A DNA stretch of 34,288 bases, taken from assembly GCF_030269665.1 (NCBI RefSeq), contig NZ_BSTS01000031.1, positions 1 through 34,288 on the forward strand, written 5' to 3'. Source of the stretch: Actinomycetospora sp. NBRC 106375 (lineage in GTDB: Bacteria > Actinomycetota > Actinomycetes > Mycobacteriales > Pseudonocardiaceae). A program made the translations under genes and the position numbers. The notes under the pieces were generated by a model. That model was not told the origin of the DNA. It did no database searches and saw only the letters and a list, made by a program, of their open reading frames with translations. This document shows positions 1-7,742 of this stretch, in pieces (positions within the stretch are counted from its first letter, which is position 1; each line of letters begins with the position of its first letter).

Positions 1-120
1 GCCGTCGCCGCCGAACTCAACGGCCGACCCCGCAAGACCCTCGACTGGCGCTGCCCCGCCCGAGCCATCGACCAACTACTCTCCGCCCCACCAACCACCG
101 GTGTTGCGACCACCCCCTGA
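1..120 (+). CDS. IS30-family transposase, C-terminal fragment (cut by window edge)
   Basis: From base 1 the first frame reads without interruption for 39 codons to TGA at 118-120. The peptide begins AVAAELNGRPRKTLDW and continues with an A-x-x-x-D-x-L-L segment. The N-G-R-P-R-K-T-L-x-W stretch followed by P-A-x-A-I-D-x-L-L is the C-terminal signature of the IS30-family DDE transposases. The start and the catalytic DDE core lie to the left of the window. In this family the stop codon often falls within or next to the right terminal inverted repeat. The segment from about 87 to 134 (gtgttgcgaccaccccctga and following) fits that position, so the element probably ends near 134, before the next gene's leader. 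Whether the complete gene is intact cannot be seen. Confidence 0.8.
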   Translation, partial: AVAAELNGRPRKTLDWRCPARAIDQLLSAPPTTGVATTP

Positions 121-134
121 GCTCAAGACCGCCA
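87..134 (+). mobile_element. Probable right end of the IS30-type element
   Basis: The last codons and stop of the transposase plus about 14 further bases (gctcaagaccgcc) resemble the terminal repeats of actinobacterial IS30 elements. These typically read as a GTTGCRACC block followed by a TTGAA- or TCAAG-type block and GCC. The left repeat is outside the window, so the exact boundary and any target duplication cannot be checked here. Confidence 0.4.
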
Positions 135-316
135 GAGGTGCGTGGTGCGCTCTTGATCTCCAGCGCACGCGCAACCCCGAGAGTGGCGACAGCTCCCCCG
201 CAAGATCGCCGCCGGTGCTCCGTCCGGTCGATCACGTCTCCCCCGAGGAGCACCTCGCGCGATCTTGTCCGCCGACCCTCCTGCACAGATCCGGTGGCGC
301 ACGCCATAGTGGGCGG

Positions 317-1816
317 GTGGCTGCGACGACGCTGACGGCGGCGACCCTGGCCGATCTCCCCGCGGGGGTCCCCGGCCCGACCTACGACCGCAGTGCGGTC
401 TCGGTGGGCATCGTCCACTTCGGGGTCGGCGGGTTCCACCGGGCACACCAGGCGATGTACCTCGACGAGCTCATGCAGCAGGGCAAGGCCCTGGACTGGG
501 GCATCTGCGGGGTGGGGGTGCTCGAGGCGGACAAGAGGATGGCCGAGGTCACCGAGGCCCAGGACGACCTCTACACCCTCGTGCTCAAGCACGCCGACGG
601 CCGCCGCGAGCCGCGGATCATCGGCTCGATCGTCGACTACCTGTACGCCCCCGACGACCCGGAGGCCGTCCTCGAGCGCATGACCGACCCGGCCACCCGG
701 ATCGTCAGCCTCACCGTCACCGAGGGCGGCTACCACAAGAACGCGAGCACCGGCGAGTTCGACGACCGCGACCCCGCGATCCAGGCCGACATCGCGGCCG
801 CCGAGGGCGCGGCGCCGCAGACCACCTTCGGTTACATCGTCGAGGCGCTGCGCCGCAGACGCGACGACGGCACCGGCCCGTTCACCGTCATGTCGTGCGA
901 CAACATCCAGGGCAACGGCCACGTCGCGCACGCGATGATCACCGCGTACGCGCGGCGGCGGGACCCGGAGCTCGCGGACTGGATCGAGGCGCAGGTCCCG
1001 TTCCCCAACTCCATGGTCGACCGGATCACGCCGCGCACGACGGACGAGGACCGCGAGGAGCTCAGCGCGAGCACCGGGATCGCCGACGCCTGGCCGGTCG
1101 TGTGCGAGCCGTTCACCCAGTGGGTGCTGGAGGACAAGTTCGTCGCCGGGCGGCCGGCGTTCGAAGACGTCGGCGTCCAGGTCGTCAACGACGTCGAGCC
1201 CTACGAGCTGATGAAGCTGCGCCTGCTCAACGCGAGCCACCAGGCGATCGCCTACCTCGGCTACCTCGCCGGCTACCGCTACGCCCACGAGGTCGCCGGC
1301 GACACGCTGTTCGCCGGGTTCACCCGCGCCTACATGGACCGCGAGGGCACGCCGACCCTCCAGCCGGTCCCGGGGGTCGACCTCGACGACTACAAGGCCA
1401 CGCTCATCGAGCGCTTCGCCAACCCGGAGATCCGGGACACCCTCGCGCGGCTCGCCGCCGAGAGCTCCGACCGCATCCCGACCTGGCTCGTGCCGGTCAT
1501 CCGGATCAACCTCGAGAACGGCGGCGAGATCGAGCGCTCCGCGCTGGTCGTCGCCTCCTGGGCCCGCTACGCGGAGGGCGCCGACGAGCAGGGCGAGCCG
1601 ATCGAGGTCGTCGACACCGGCCGCGCGGAGGACCGCATCGCCGCCGCGCGCCGCTACCCCGACGAGCCGCTCGCGTTCCTCGCCGACCGCGACCTCTTCG
1701 GCGACCTGATCGACGACGAGCGGTTCACCACGGCCTACCGGGCCCACCTCGACGCCCTCCACACCCGGGGTTCGCGGGCGACGGTGACGGACGTCGAGGC
1801 ACGATTGCCCCGTTGA
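317..1816 (+). CDS. Mannitol 2-dehydrogenase / fructuronate reductase family oxidoreductase
   Basis: This is a 499-residue polyol dehydrogenase of the long-chain mannitol dehydrogenase family. The family oxidises D-mannitol to D-fructose with NAD+; some members act on fructuronate, altronate or arabinitol. Residues 31-43 (GIVHFGVGGFHRA) form the dinucleotide-binding loop, and a CDNIQGNG motif follows in the middle. The C-terminal domain has K300, N305 and H308 in KLRLLNASH, the same spacing as the catalytic Lys, Asn and His of Pseudomonas mannitol 2-dehydrogenase. The frame stays open upstream into the IS30 end, but GTG at 317 gives the usual family length and start, with no strong Shine-Dalgarno site. 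No transporter or kinase gene lies beside it, so the in vivo substrate is uncertain. It ends 79 bases before the regulator gene. Confidence 0.88.
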   Translation: MAATTLTAATLADLPAGVPGPTYDRSAVSVGIVHFGVGGFHRAHQAMYLDELMQQGKALDWGICGVGVLEADKRMAEVTEAQDDLYTLVLKHADGRREPRIIGSIVDYLYAPDDPEAVLERMTDPATRIVSLTVTEGGYHKNASTGEFDDRDPAIQADIAAAEGAAPQTTFGYIVEALRRRRDDGTGPFTVMSCDNIQGNGHVAHAMITAYARRRDPELADWIEAQVPFPNSMVDRITPRTTDEDREELSASTGIADAWPVVCEPFTQWVLEDKFVAGRPAFEDVGVQVVNDVEPYELMKLRLLNASHQAIAYLGYLAGYRYAHEVAGDTLFAGFTRAYMDREGTPTLQPVPGVDLDDYKATLIERFANPEIRDTLARLAAESSDRIPTWLVPVIRINLENGGEIERSALVVASWARYAEGADEQGEPIEVVDTGRAEDRIAAARRYPDEPLAFLADRDLFGDLIDDERFTTAYRAHLDALHTRGSRATVTDVEARLPR

Positions 1817-1895
1817 GCACACAGCTGCTTCACACGTTCGGGCTCATTGGGGCAGACTTCCGGACTCCTTGACATCCGCATCCGGAGGACCGGCG

Positions 1896-4571
1896 GTGGC
1901 CCGAACCGCGAGTCCGACACCGCACGGGACCTGGCCGTTCACCGGTCGCGAGGCGGAGCTCCGCGCCGTGTCGGACGGCCTCGCCCGCGACGGCGCCGTG
2001 GTGGTGGCGGGCCCTGCCGGGGTCGGCAAGAGCCGTCTCGCCCGTGAGCTCGCCTGCCGCCTCGCCCCCGGGGATGCGGTGCACCTCGCGACCGGCTCGC
2101 TGTCCGCCCGCGACATCCCGCTCGGAGCGTTCGCACCGTGGCTGCCGGCGCCGGTCGACACCGGCGACGACCCCGAGGCCGGCGTCTCCGCGCTCGCCCG
2201 CGTCGGCGCGACGCTGCGCGCGGGCGGGCCGGACTCGCTGCTGCTGGTCGACGACGCGCACCTGCTCGACGAGGTGTCGGCCGTGCTCGTCGGCCAGCTG
2301 GCCGCCGAGGGGGCGCTGCGGCTCGTCCTGACCGTGCGGGCCGGCGAGCCCTGCCCCGAGGCGATCACGGCGATCTGGAAGGACGGGCTCGCCGCGCGCA
2401 TCGAGATCGACCCGCTCGCGCCGGCAGCCGCCGCGGCCCTGCTGGGCACCGTGCTCGGCGGGCGGGTCGATGCCCAGACCGAGCGCCGCCTCCACGACGC
2501 GACCCGCGGCAACGTCCTCTGGCTGCGCCACCTCGTCGACGGCGAGCGCGCGGCGGGACGGCTGCGCCAGGTCGACGGACGCTGGGAGTGGCAGGGCCCC
2601 AGCGTCCTGCCGCCCGGGCTCGAGGCGCTGCTGGCCGCACGGATCGGGAAGCTCGACGAGGACGAGGCCCACGCGCTCGAGCTGGTGGCCCTCGGCGAAC
2701 CGCTCGGTCTCGGTGTGCTGGTGGGACTCGTCCCCGAGGGCGCCGTCGACCGCCTCGCCGAACGCGGCCTCGTCCTCGCGGCCGAGGACGGCGTGCGGGC
2801 GGAGGTGCACCTCGCGCACCCCCTCTACGGCGAGGTGACCCGCGCGCGGATGAGCCTGCCGCGGGCCCGCCGCCGTCGCGGGGAGCTGTCCGCGGCGTTG
2901 CGCTCGACCGGCAGCCGTCGCGCCGGCGACGACCTGCGCCGCGCCGTGCTCGACCTCGGCAGCGACAGCCCGCCGGACTCGACGCTGCTCGTCCTCGCCG
3001 CCGAGCAGGCGATGAACCTGACCGACTTCGGGCTCGCCGAGCGCCTGTTGCGGGCGGCGGTCGAGGCGGGCGGCGGGTTCGACGCCCGTCTCGGGCTGGG
3101 CTTCCTGCTCGGCTGGATGATGCGCGCCGAGGAGGCCGACGCGGTCCTCGCCACCGCCCTGCCCGCCGCGGGGACCGCGCACGAGCGGGCGCGCGCGCTG
3201 CTCGCGCGGGTGCACATCCTCGTGTTCATCCTCGATCGTGCGGCCGAGGCGCGGGCGTTGCTCGACCGCGAGGGCGTCGACGCGGACGGGGCGCCGTTCC
3301 CGGAGACGACGGCCCTGCGCGCGGTCCTGCTGGTCTGCGTCGGCGACGTCGTCCCGGGCCTGGAGGCGACGGCCGCGGTCCTCGGGCGTCCCGGGACGTC
3401 GTCGCAGGCGACGACCTGGGCGTCGTGGGCCGCGGCGTACGGGGTCGCCTTCCGGGGCGCCGGCGGGACCTCGGTACGCGACCACGTCGTGCGCGGGATG
3501 GAGGCTGCCCGGCAGGCACCCGAGACCGGGGCGATGCTGGGCAACCTCGGGTTCGGCGACGTCCTCGAGGCGGGCTTGCGTGGCGTGCTCGACGACGCCC
3601 GCCCCCGACTCGACTGGGTCGAGAGCCTGTCCGGACAGCACGGGGCCACGTGGTCGGCGCTCTACCAGGGACGGCTCGCCCTCGAGGCCGGGCGCGTCGT
3701 CACCGCGGCGCGGCTGCTCGACAGCATCCTGCCGGCGTTCCCCGGCCACGGCGGCGGGTGGACGGCGTGGTTCCACGCGATGATCGCGCAGGCCCGCGCG
3801 GCGACCGGCGACGCCGCCGGCGCCTCGGCCGCGGTCACCGCGGCCGAGCAGGCGCGACATCCCGTGATCCGCGCCGGGGACGGCGACCTGCACCTCGCGC
3901 GGGCGTGGATCGCGGCCGCCCACGGGTCGCTGTCCGACGCCGTCGCGACGGCGCGCCGTCTCGCGGCCGAGGCACACCGGCAGGGCCAGCGCGCGATCGA
4001 GATGGTCGCCCGGCACACCGCGGTCCGGTTCGGCGACCGCGACCAGGTCGAGCCCCTCGCCGACCTCGCCCGCGTCCTGGACACCCCGCGCGCCCGCGCC
4101 GCCGCCCGCCACGCCGCCGGTCTGGCCGCCCGCGACCCGGACGTGCTGCTCGGCGCCGCCGACGAGCTCGAGGCCGCCGGTCTGCTGCTCGCGGCCGCGG
4201 ACGCCGCCGCGCACGCCGCGTCCGCGGCCCGCGACCGGGGACGGCTCCCGGCCTCCACCGCCGCCGCCGACCGCGCGATCGCCCTGGCCGAGGACCGCTG
4301 CGAGGGCGCATCGACCCCCGCGCTCGAGCTGGCCCGCGCGCCGTTGCCGGTGAGCAGTCGCGAGCGGGAGGTCGCGGTCCTCGCCGCCGAGGGGCTGACC
4401 AACCGCCAGATCGCCGCACGCCTGCACGTCTCGGTGCGCACCGTCGAGAGCCACGTCTACCGCGCCTGCTCGCGACTCGGACTCCCCGACCGCGCGGCGC
4501 TCGCCGCCGCCGTCGCGCCCGGTCGCTCGGCGTCGGTGGCGCCGTCGGCACCACTTGGACACCGGCCGTGA
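1896..4571 (+). CDS. LuxR-family transcriptional regulator with AAA ATPase domain (LAL type)
   Basis: An 891-residue large ATP-binding LuxR regulator. The N terminus carries the AAA/NACHT-like ATPase: Walker A GPAGVGKS at residues 39-46 and Walker B LLLVDDAH about 65 residues later. The middle is a long alpha-helical, alanine-rich TPR-like region that in this family senses a ligand or partner. The last 80 residues are a GerE/LuxR helix-turn-helix: S-R-E-R-E-V, then L-T-N-R-Q-I-A-x-R-L and S-V-R-T-V-E-S-H-V. I chose GTG at 1896 because GGAGGA at 1884-1889 is six bases upstream; an in-frame TTG at 1869 lacks this. Its position 104 bases before the diiron oxygenase operon makes that operon a plausible target, but this is inference. 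Overall length matches MalT-like regulators. Confidence 0.9.
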   Translation: MARTASPTPHGTWPFTGREAELRAVSDGLARDGAVVVAGPAGVGKSRLARELACRLAPGDAVHLATGSLSARDIPLGAFAPWLPAPVDTGDDPEAGVSALARVGATLRAGGPDSLLLVDDAHLLDEVSAVLVGQLAAEGALRLVLTVRAGEPCPEAITAIWKDGLAARIEIDPLAPAAAAALLGTVLGGRVDAQTERRLHDATRGNVLWLRHLVDGERAAGRLRQVDGRWEWQGPSVLPPGLEALLAARIGKLDEDEAHALELVALGEPLGLGVLVGLVPEGAVDRLAERGLVLAAEDGVRAEVHLAHPLYGEVTRARMSLPRARRRRGELSAALRSTGSRRAGDDLRRAVLDLGSDSPPDSTLLVLAAEQAMNLTDFGLAERLLRAAVEAGGGFDARLGLGFLLGWMMRAEEADAVLATALPAAGTAHERARALLARVHILVFILDRAAEARALLDREGVDADGAPFPETTALRAVLLVCVGDVVPGLEATAAVLGRPGTSSQATTWASWAAAYGVAFRGAGGTSVRDHVVRGMEAARQAPETGAMLGNLGFGDVLEAGLRGVLDDARPRLDWVESLSGQHGATWSALYQGRLALEAGRVVTAARLLDSILPAFPGHGGGWTAWFHAMIAQARAATGDAAGASAAVTAAEQARHPVIRAGDGDLHLARAWIAAAHGSLSDAVATARRLAAEAHRQGQRAIEMVARHTAVRFGDRDQVEPLADLARVLDTPRARAAARHAAGLAARDPDVLLGAADELEAAGLLLAAADAAAHAASAARDRGRLPASTAAADRAIALAEDRCEGASTPALELARAPLPVSSREREVAVLAAEGLTNRQIAARLHVSVRTVESHVYRACSRLGLPDRAALAAAVAPGRSASVAPSAPLGHRP

Positions 4572-4602
4572 CGTCGGTCATGTCCGGGTGTGTATGACCT
4601 TC

Positions 4603-4640
4603 GGTAACGGGATACCTTCGGTAACAGGAACAGCGGTAAC
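4603..4640 (+). promoter_or_regulatory. Three-copy GGTAAC direct repeat upstream of the diiron operon
   Basis: GGTAAC occurs at 4603-4608, 4620-4625 and 4635-4640, each followed by (A/G)GGA; the last two copies share GGTAACAGGAACA. The first copy also forms a short inverted repeat with TACC at 4613-4616. A TANNNT-type -10 candidate (TACCTT, 4613-4618) lies among the copies. The array sits in the 104-base gap between the regulator and the diiron oxygenase and looks like a set of regulator half-sites. Which protein binds is not known. Confidence 0.5.
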
Positions 4641-4675
4641 AGGAACACGCTGTACCTCGTACCCGGAGGCATCCG

Positions 4676-5578
4676 ATGACCGAGCTGCTCGAGGCCCGCG
4701 CCGACGGCTCCCACGCCACGGCCCGCCGCCTGCTCGACTCCGCGGCCGCGCGCTCCCACGACCCGGAGACGGAGATCGACTGGGCGGCGCCGCTCGACCC
4801 GGACCAGCACGGGCTCAACCCGGAGTGGAGCACGCTCTACGGGACCGCGCTGTGGGACGAGGTGTCGCACGAGCAGCGCGTCCGGCTCACCCGGCACGAG
4901 GTGTGCTCGATCATGAGCACCGGGATCTGGTTCGAGATGATCCTGCAGCAGATGGTGCTGCGGGATCAGTACGCCGCCGACCCGGCCGACCCGGGATTCC
5001 GCTTCGCGCTCAGCGAGATCGGCGACGAGTGCCGCCACTCGATCATGTTCGCCCGCGCCTGCGAGACGATGGGCATCCACCCGTCGGTCCCGCCGCGCCT
5101 CGCCCTCGAGCTCGGGCGGTTCTTCAAGACCGTCGCCTCCGCCGAGTCCGCCTACGGCGGCATCCTCGTCGCCGAGGAGGTCCTCGACGTCATGCAGCGC
5201 GACTGGATGCGCGGCGAGGACGTGCTGCCGCTGGTGCGCGAGACCAGCCGCATCCACGTCGTCGAGGAGTCGCGGCACATGAAGTTCGCGCGCCAGGAGA
5301 TGCGCGAGCGGCTGGCCGGCGCCGGCCGCACCCGCCGCCACCTCTCCGCCTGGCTGATCGCCGCGAGCGCCCAGGTGATCGTGGGCAACATGGTCCACGA
5401 GGGCGTCTACGCGGCCGCGGGGCTCGACCCCGAACGGGCCGTGCGCGAGGCGCGGCACAACGAGCACCACCACGCCATGGTCCGCTCGAGCTGCGCCCAC
5501 CTCATGGACTTCCTCGGCCAGGTCGGGCTCCTCACGCGCCCGGCGACCGCGATGTACCAGCGCGTCCACATGCTCTGA
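4676..5578 (+). CDS. AurF-like diiron oxygenase
   Basis: A 300-residue alpha-helical diiron protein of the p-aminobenzoate N-oxygenase AurF family. The visible metal-ligand pattern is E87, then E118-x2-H121 in GDECRHS, E167/E168 in LVAEEVLD, and H194, E198 and H201 in HVVEESRH. The H-x3-E-x2-H spacing at the end is the same as the extra-histidine site of AurF (His223, Glu227, His230). Known members oxidise amines or hydroxylate substrates using O2 and an external reductase. ATG at 4676 follows CGGAGG (4664-4669). The gene lies 14 bases upstream of an FprB-type reductase; I recall the same pair in M. tuberculosis as Rv0885-Rv0886, which supports an oxygenase and its electron supply. Substrate is unknown. 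Confidence 0.85.
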   Translation: MTELLEARADGSHATARRLLDSAAARSHDPETEIDWAAPLDPDQHGLNPEWSTLYGTALWDEVSHEQRVRLTRHEVCSIMSTGIWFEMILQQMVLRDQYAADPADPGFRFALSEIGDECRHSIMFARACETMGIHPSVPPRLALELGRFFKTVASAESAYGGILVAEEVLDVMQRDWMRGEDVLPLVRETSRIHVVEESRHMKFARQEMRERLAGAGRTRRHLSAWLIAASAQVIVGNMVHEGVYAAAGLDPERAVREARHNEHHHAMVRSSCAHLMDFLGQVGLLTRPATAMYQRVHML

Positions 5579-5592
5579 GCCGGGGAACCGCC

Positions 5593-7230
5593 ATGGCCTT
5601 CGCGATCACCCAGACCTGCTGCACCGACGCGTCCTGCGTGGCGGTCTGCCCGGTCAACTGCATCCACCCCACGCCCGACGAGCGCGGCTTCGGCTCCGCG
5701 TCGATGCTCTTCATCGACCCGGACGCGTGCATCGACTGCGGCGCCTGCGCCGATGCCTGCCCGGTCGACGCGATCGGTCCCGTGGACATGCTCGCGGACG
5801 AGGGCTACGCGGAGATCAACGCGGCGTACTTCCGGGAGCACCCGGCCGACCACGCCTGGGGCGCGCCGGACTTCCCCCGCACCGCCCCGGGCGTCGGGCC
5901 GCTGCGGGTCGCGGTCGTGGGCACCGGCCCGGCGGCCTGCTACGCGGCGCAGGAGCTCCTGCGGTCGACCGAGGCCGAGGTCACGATGATCGACCGCCTG
6001 GCGACGCCGGGCGGGCTGGTGCGCTACGGCGTCGCCCCCGACCACCCGTCGACGAAGAAGGTCGGCGACACGTTCGCCACGCTCTTCTCCCACCCGCGGG
6101 TCCGCCTGCACCTCGGCGTCGAGGTCGGCCGCGACCTCACCCACGCCGAGCTCGCCGAGCACCACCACGCGGTGATCTACGGGACCGGGCCGGCGGCCGA
6201 CCGCCGCCTCGACGTGCCCGGCGAGGACCTGCCCGGCAGCGTGCCCGCCACCCGCGTCGTGGGCTGGTACAACGGCCACCCCGACGTGCCGCCCGACGCG
6301 CTCGACCCGGCGGTGGAGCTCGCCGGGCAGCGGGCGGTCGTGATCGGCAACGGCAACGTCGCACTCGACGTCGCCCGGGTCCTGCTCACCGACCCCGACG
6401 CGCTCGCGGGCACCGCGATCGCCGGGCACGCCCTGGAGCGCCTGCGCCGCAGCGCGGTGCGCGAGGTCGTGGTGCTCGGACGGCGGGGCCTCGAGCACGC
6501 CGCCTACACCCGCCCGGAGCTGCGCGCGCTGACCCGCCTCGACGGTGTCGAGCTGGTGGTCGACGACGACCCGGACACGGCGGCGGCCATCGAGGGCGCC
6601 GCGCCGGGCAGCCACGCGGGCTTGCTCGCCGGGGTGGCGCGCCGGCCGGTGGACCTCGCCGCGGCGCCCGGGCCCGGGCGACGGATCGTCCTGCGGTTCG
6701 GCTCCTCCCCCACCGCGATCCTCGGCGAGGACCGGGTCACCGCCGTGCGGACCGCGGCGGCGGACATCGCCGCCGGCCTCGCCGTCCGGGCCGTCGGCTA
6801 CCGCGGCACACCCCTGCCGGGCCTGCCCTTCGACCCGGCGAGCGCGACGGTGCCGCACACGGCCGGTCGTGTCGTCGATCCCGACACCGGCAGCGGCGTG
6901 CCCGGCACCTACGTCGTCGGGTGGGCCAAGCGCGGCCCGTCGGGCGGCATCGGGACCAACCGGACGTGCGCGTCCGAGACCGTCGGCACGCTGCTCGACG
7001 ACGCCCTCGCGGGCGAGCTCCCGGCGCCGACCCGCACAGCACGCCACCTCACGCGACTCCTGCGGCGCCGGCGTCGCCGCGGCCGATCGACGCCGGTGAC
7101 CGTGGCGCCCGCCCGCGTGGGCGACGACAGCGTCGGACGATCAGCCGCTCACGGGCGCGGGTCGCGGCCGGCGAGGGCGAGCACGCGATCGAACTCGGTG
7201 TCGGTGGCGACCTCGACGATCGGGCCGTAG
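5593..7230 (+). CDS. fprB: Ferredoxin / ferredoxin-NADP(+) reductase fusion, FprB type
   Basis: A 545-residue two-part electron-transfer protein. Residues 1-75 are a bacterial 7Fe/8Fe ferredoxin: C9/C10, C15, C19-P and C23, then C-x2-C-x2-C-x3-C-P in DACIDCGACADACP. From residue 95 onward is an adrenodoxin-reductase-like domain with FAD site VVGTGPAACYAAQ, NADPH site VIGNGNVALDVARVLL and the closing GWAKRGPSGGIGTN motif. It should pass electrons from NADPH through FAD to the iron-sulfur clusters and then to a partner, most likely the diiron oxygenase just upstream. The last roughly 45 residues are an Arg-rich tail that does not resemble the usual FprB end and overlaps the convergent gene by 82 bases. 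The C terminus may therefore be altered by a frameshift near 7070-7090. Confidence 0.88.
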   Translation: MAFAITQTCCTDASCVAVCPVNCIHPTPDERGFGSASMLFIDPDACIDCGACADACPVDAIGPVDMLADEGYAEINAAYFREHPADHAWGAPDFPRTAPGVGPLRVAVVGTGPAACYAAQELLRSTEAEVTMIDRLATPGGLVRYGVAPDHPSTKKVGDTFATLFSHPRVRLHLGVEVGRDLTHAELAEHHHAVIYGTGPAADRRLDVPGEDLPGSVPATRVVGWYNGHPDVPPDALDPAVELAGQRAVVIGNGNVALDVARVLLTDPDALAGTAIAGHALERLRRSAVREVVVLGRRGLEHAAYTRPELRALTRLDGVELVVDDDPDTAAAIEGAAPGSHAGLLAGVARRPVDLAAAPGPGRRIVLRFGSSPTAILGEDRVTAVRTAAADIAAGLAVRAVGYRGTPLPGLPFDPASATVPHTAGRVVDPDTGSGVPGTYVVGWAKRGPSGGIGTNRTCASETVGTLLDDALAGELPAPTRTARHLTRLLRRRRRRGRSTPVTVAPARVGDDSVGRSAAHGRGSRPARASTRSNSVSVATSTIGP

Positions 7231-7703
7231 AGCCCGGTCCGGGCCTGCTCGCCCGCCTGCGCGACGCCGCCGACGAACTCGCCGACCGCCGCGACGTCGT
7301 CGTCGCGCACGGAGTACGCGGCGCCGATCGCGCGCGCCAGGTCCCACCCGTGCAGCACGAGCTCCTCGAGCGCGACGATCCCGAGCTGGGCGCGGGGCAT
7401 CGTCAGCCCGCCCGCGGACCCCTCGCCCTCCCAGGCCGCGGGCTCCGTCCACGCCGTCGCGAGATCGGCGAGGCGCTCGTCGAGGAGCGCGCGCCACCCG
7501 TCGCCCACCTCGGCGGGCGCCCCGCCACGGTCGGACTCGGTGTGCCGGGCGACGTTCGCGAAGTGGGCGGTGAGGGCGAGCAGGTGCCCGACCAGCTCGC
7601 GCACGGTCCACGGCCCGCACGGCGAGGGACGGTCGAGGTCGTCGTCGGACACCTGCGCGGCGACCCGCGCGACCTCGCGTGCGGCCGGACCGAGATCGTG
7701 CAC
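7149..7703 (-). CDS. TIGR03086-like metal-binding protein (mycothiol-dependent maleylpyruvate isomerase / DinB fold)
   Basis: A 184-residue protein of the actinobacterial four-helix DinB/MDMPI superfamily. It begins MHDLGPAAREVARV. It has the family's C-G-P-W-T-V-R-E-L-V-G-H-L segment (metal-ligand His after the first helix) and a second conserved stretch L-E-E-L-V-L-H-G-W-D-L-A-R-A-I-G supplying another histidine ligand. Members are thought to bind a divalent metal and some use mycothiol; the substrate here is unknown. I prefer GTG at 7703 because GAGGA (7713-7717) is nine bases upstream, while GTG at 7712 would touch it. It is downstream of der on the same strand (39-base gap). A perfect inverted repeat lies in that gap and overlaps the Shine-Dalgarno region. 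Confidence 0.82.
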   Translation of the reverse strand: MHDLGPAAREVARVAAQVSDDDLDRPSPCGPWTVRELVGHLLALTAHFANVARHTESDRGGAPAEVGDGWRALLDERLADLATAWTEPAAWEGEGSAGGLTMPRAQLGIVALEELVLHGWDLARAIGAAYSVRDDDVAAVGEFVGGVAQAGEQARTGLYGPIVEVATDTEFDRVLALAGRDPRP

Positions 7704-7714
7704 GGCGATCACTC

Positions 7715-7736
7715 CTCAGGACTCGTTGGTCCTGAG
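7715..7736 (-). terminator. 8-bp perfect inverted repeat after der; hairpin touching the next gene's Shine-Dalgarno
   Basis: CTCAGGAC at 7715-7722 and GTCCTGAG at 7729-7736 pair perfectly around a six-base loop, seven bases beyond the der stop. There is no U-tract. In the minus-strand RNA the 3' arm runs into GAGGA, the ribosome binding site of the downstream gene. It could therefore be a weak terminator or a hairpin limiting translation. Confidence 0.5.
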
Positions 7737-7742
7737 AACGTA

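Noticed and set aside
17..1822. A 601-codon minus-strand frame over the mannitol dehydrogenase
   Set aside because: Mirror of a gene with conserved K300/N305/H308 spacing; no motif of its own.
1869..1874. TTGACA as a -35 element for the LuxR regulator
   Set aside because: The matching -10 would fall on the start codon region and no TANNNT is found there.
1830..4562. A 910-codon minus-strand open frame over the LuxR regulator
   Set aside because: It is the antisense of a gene with clear Walker and helix-turn-helix motifs. Long antisense frames are expected at this GC content, and the translation is low in complexity with no domain.
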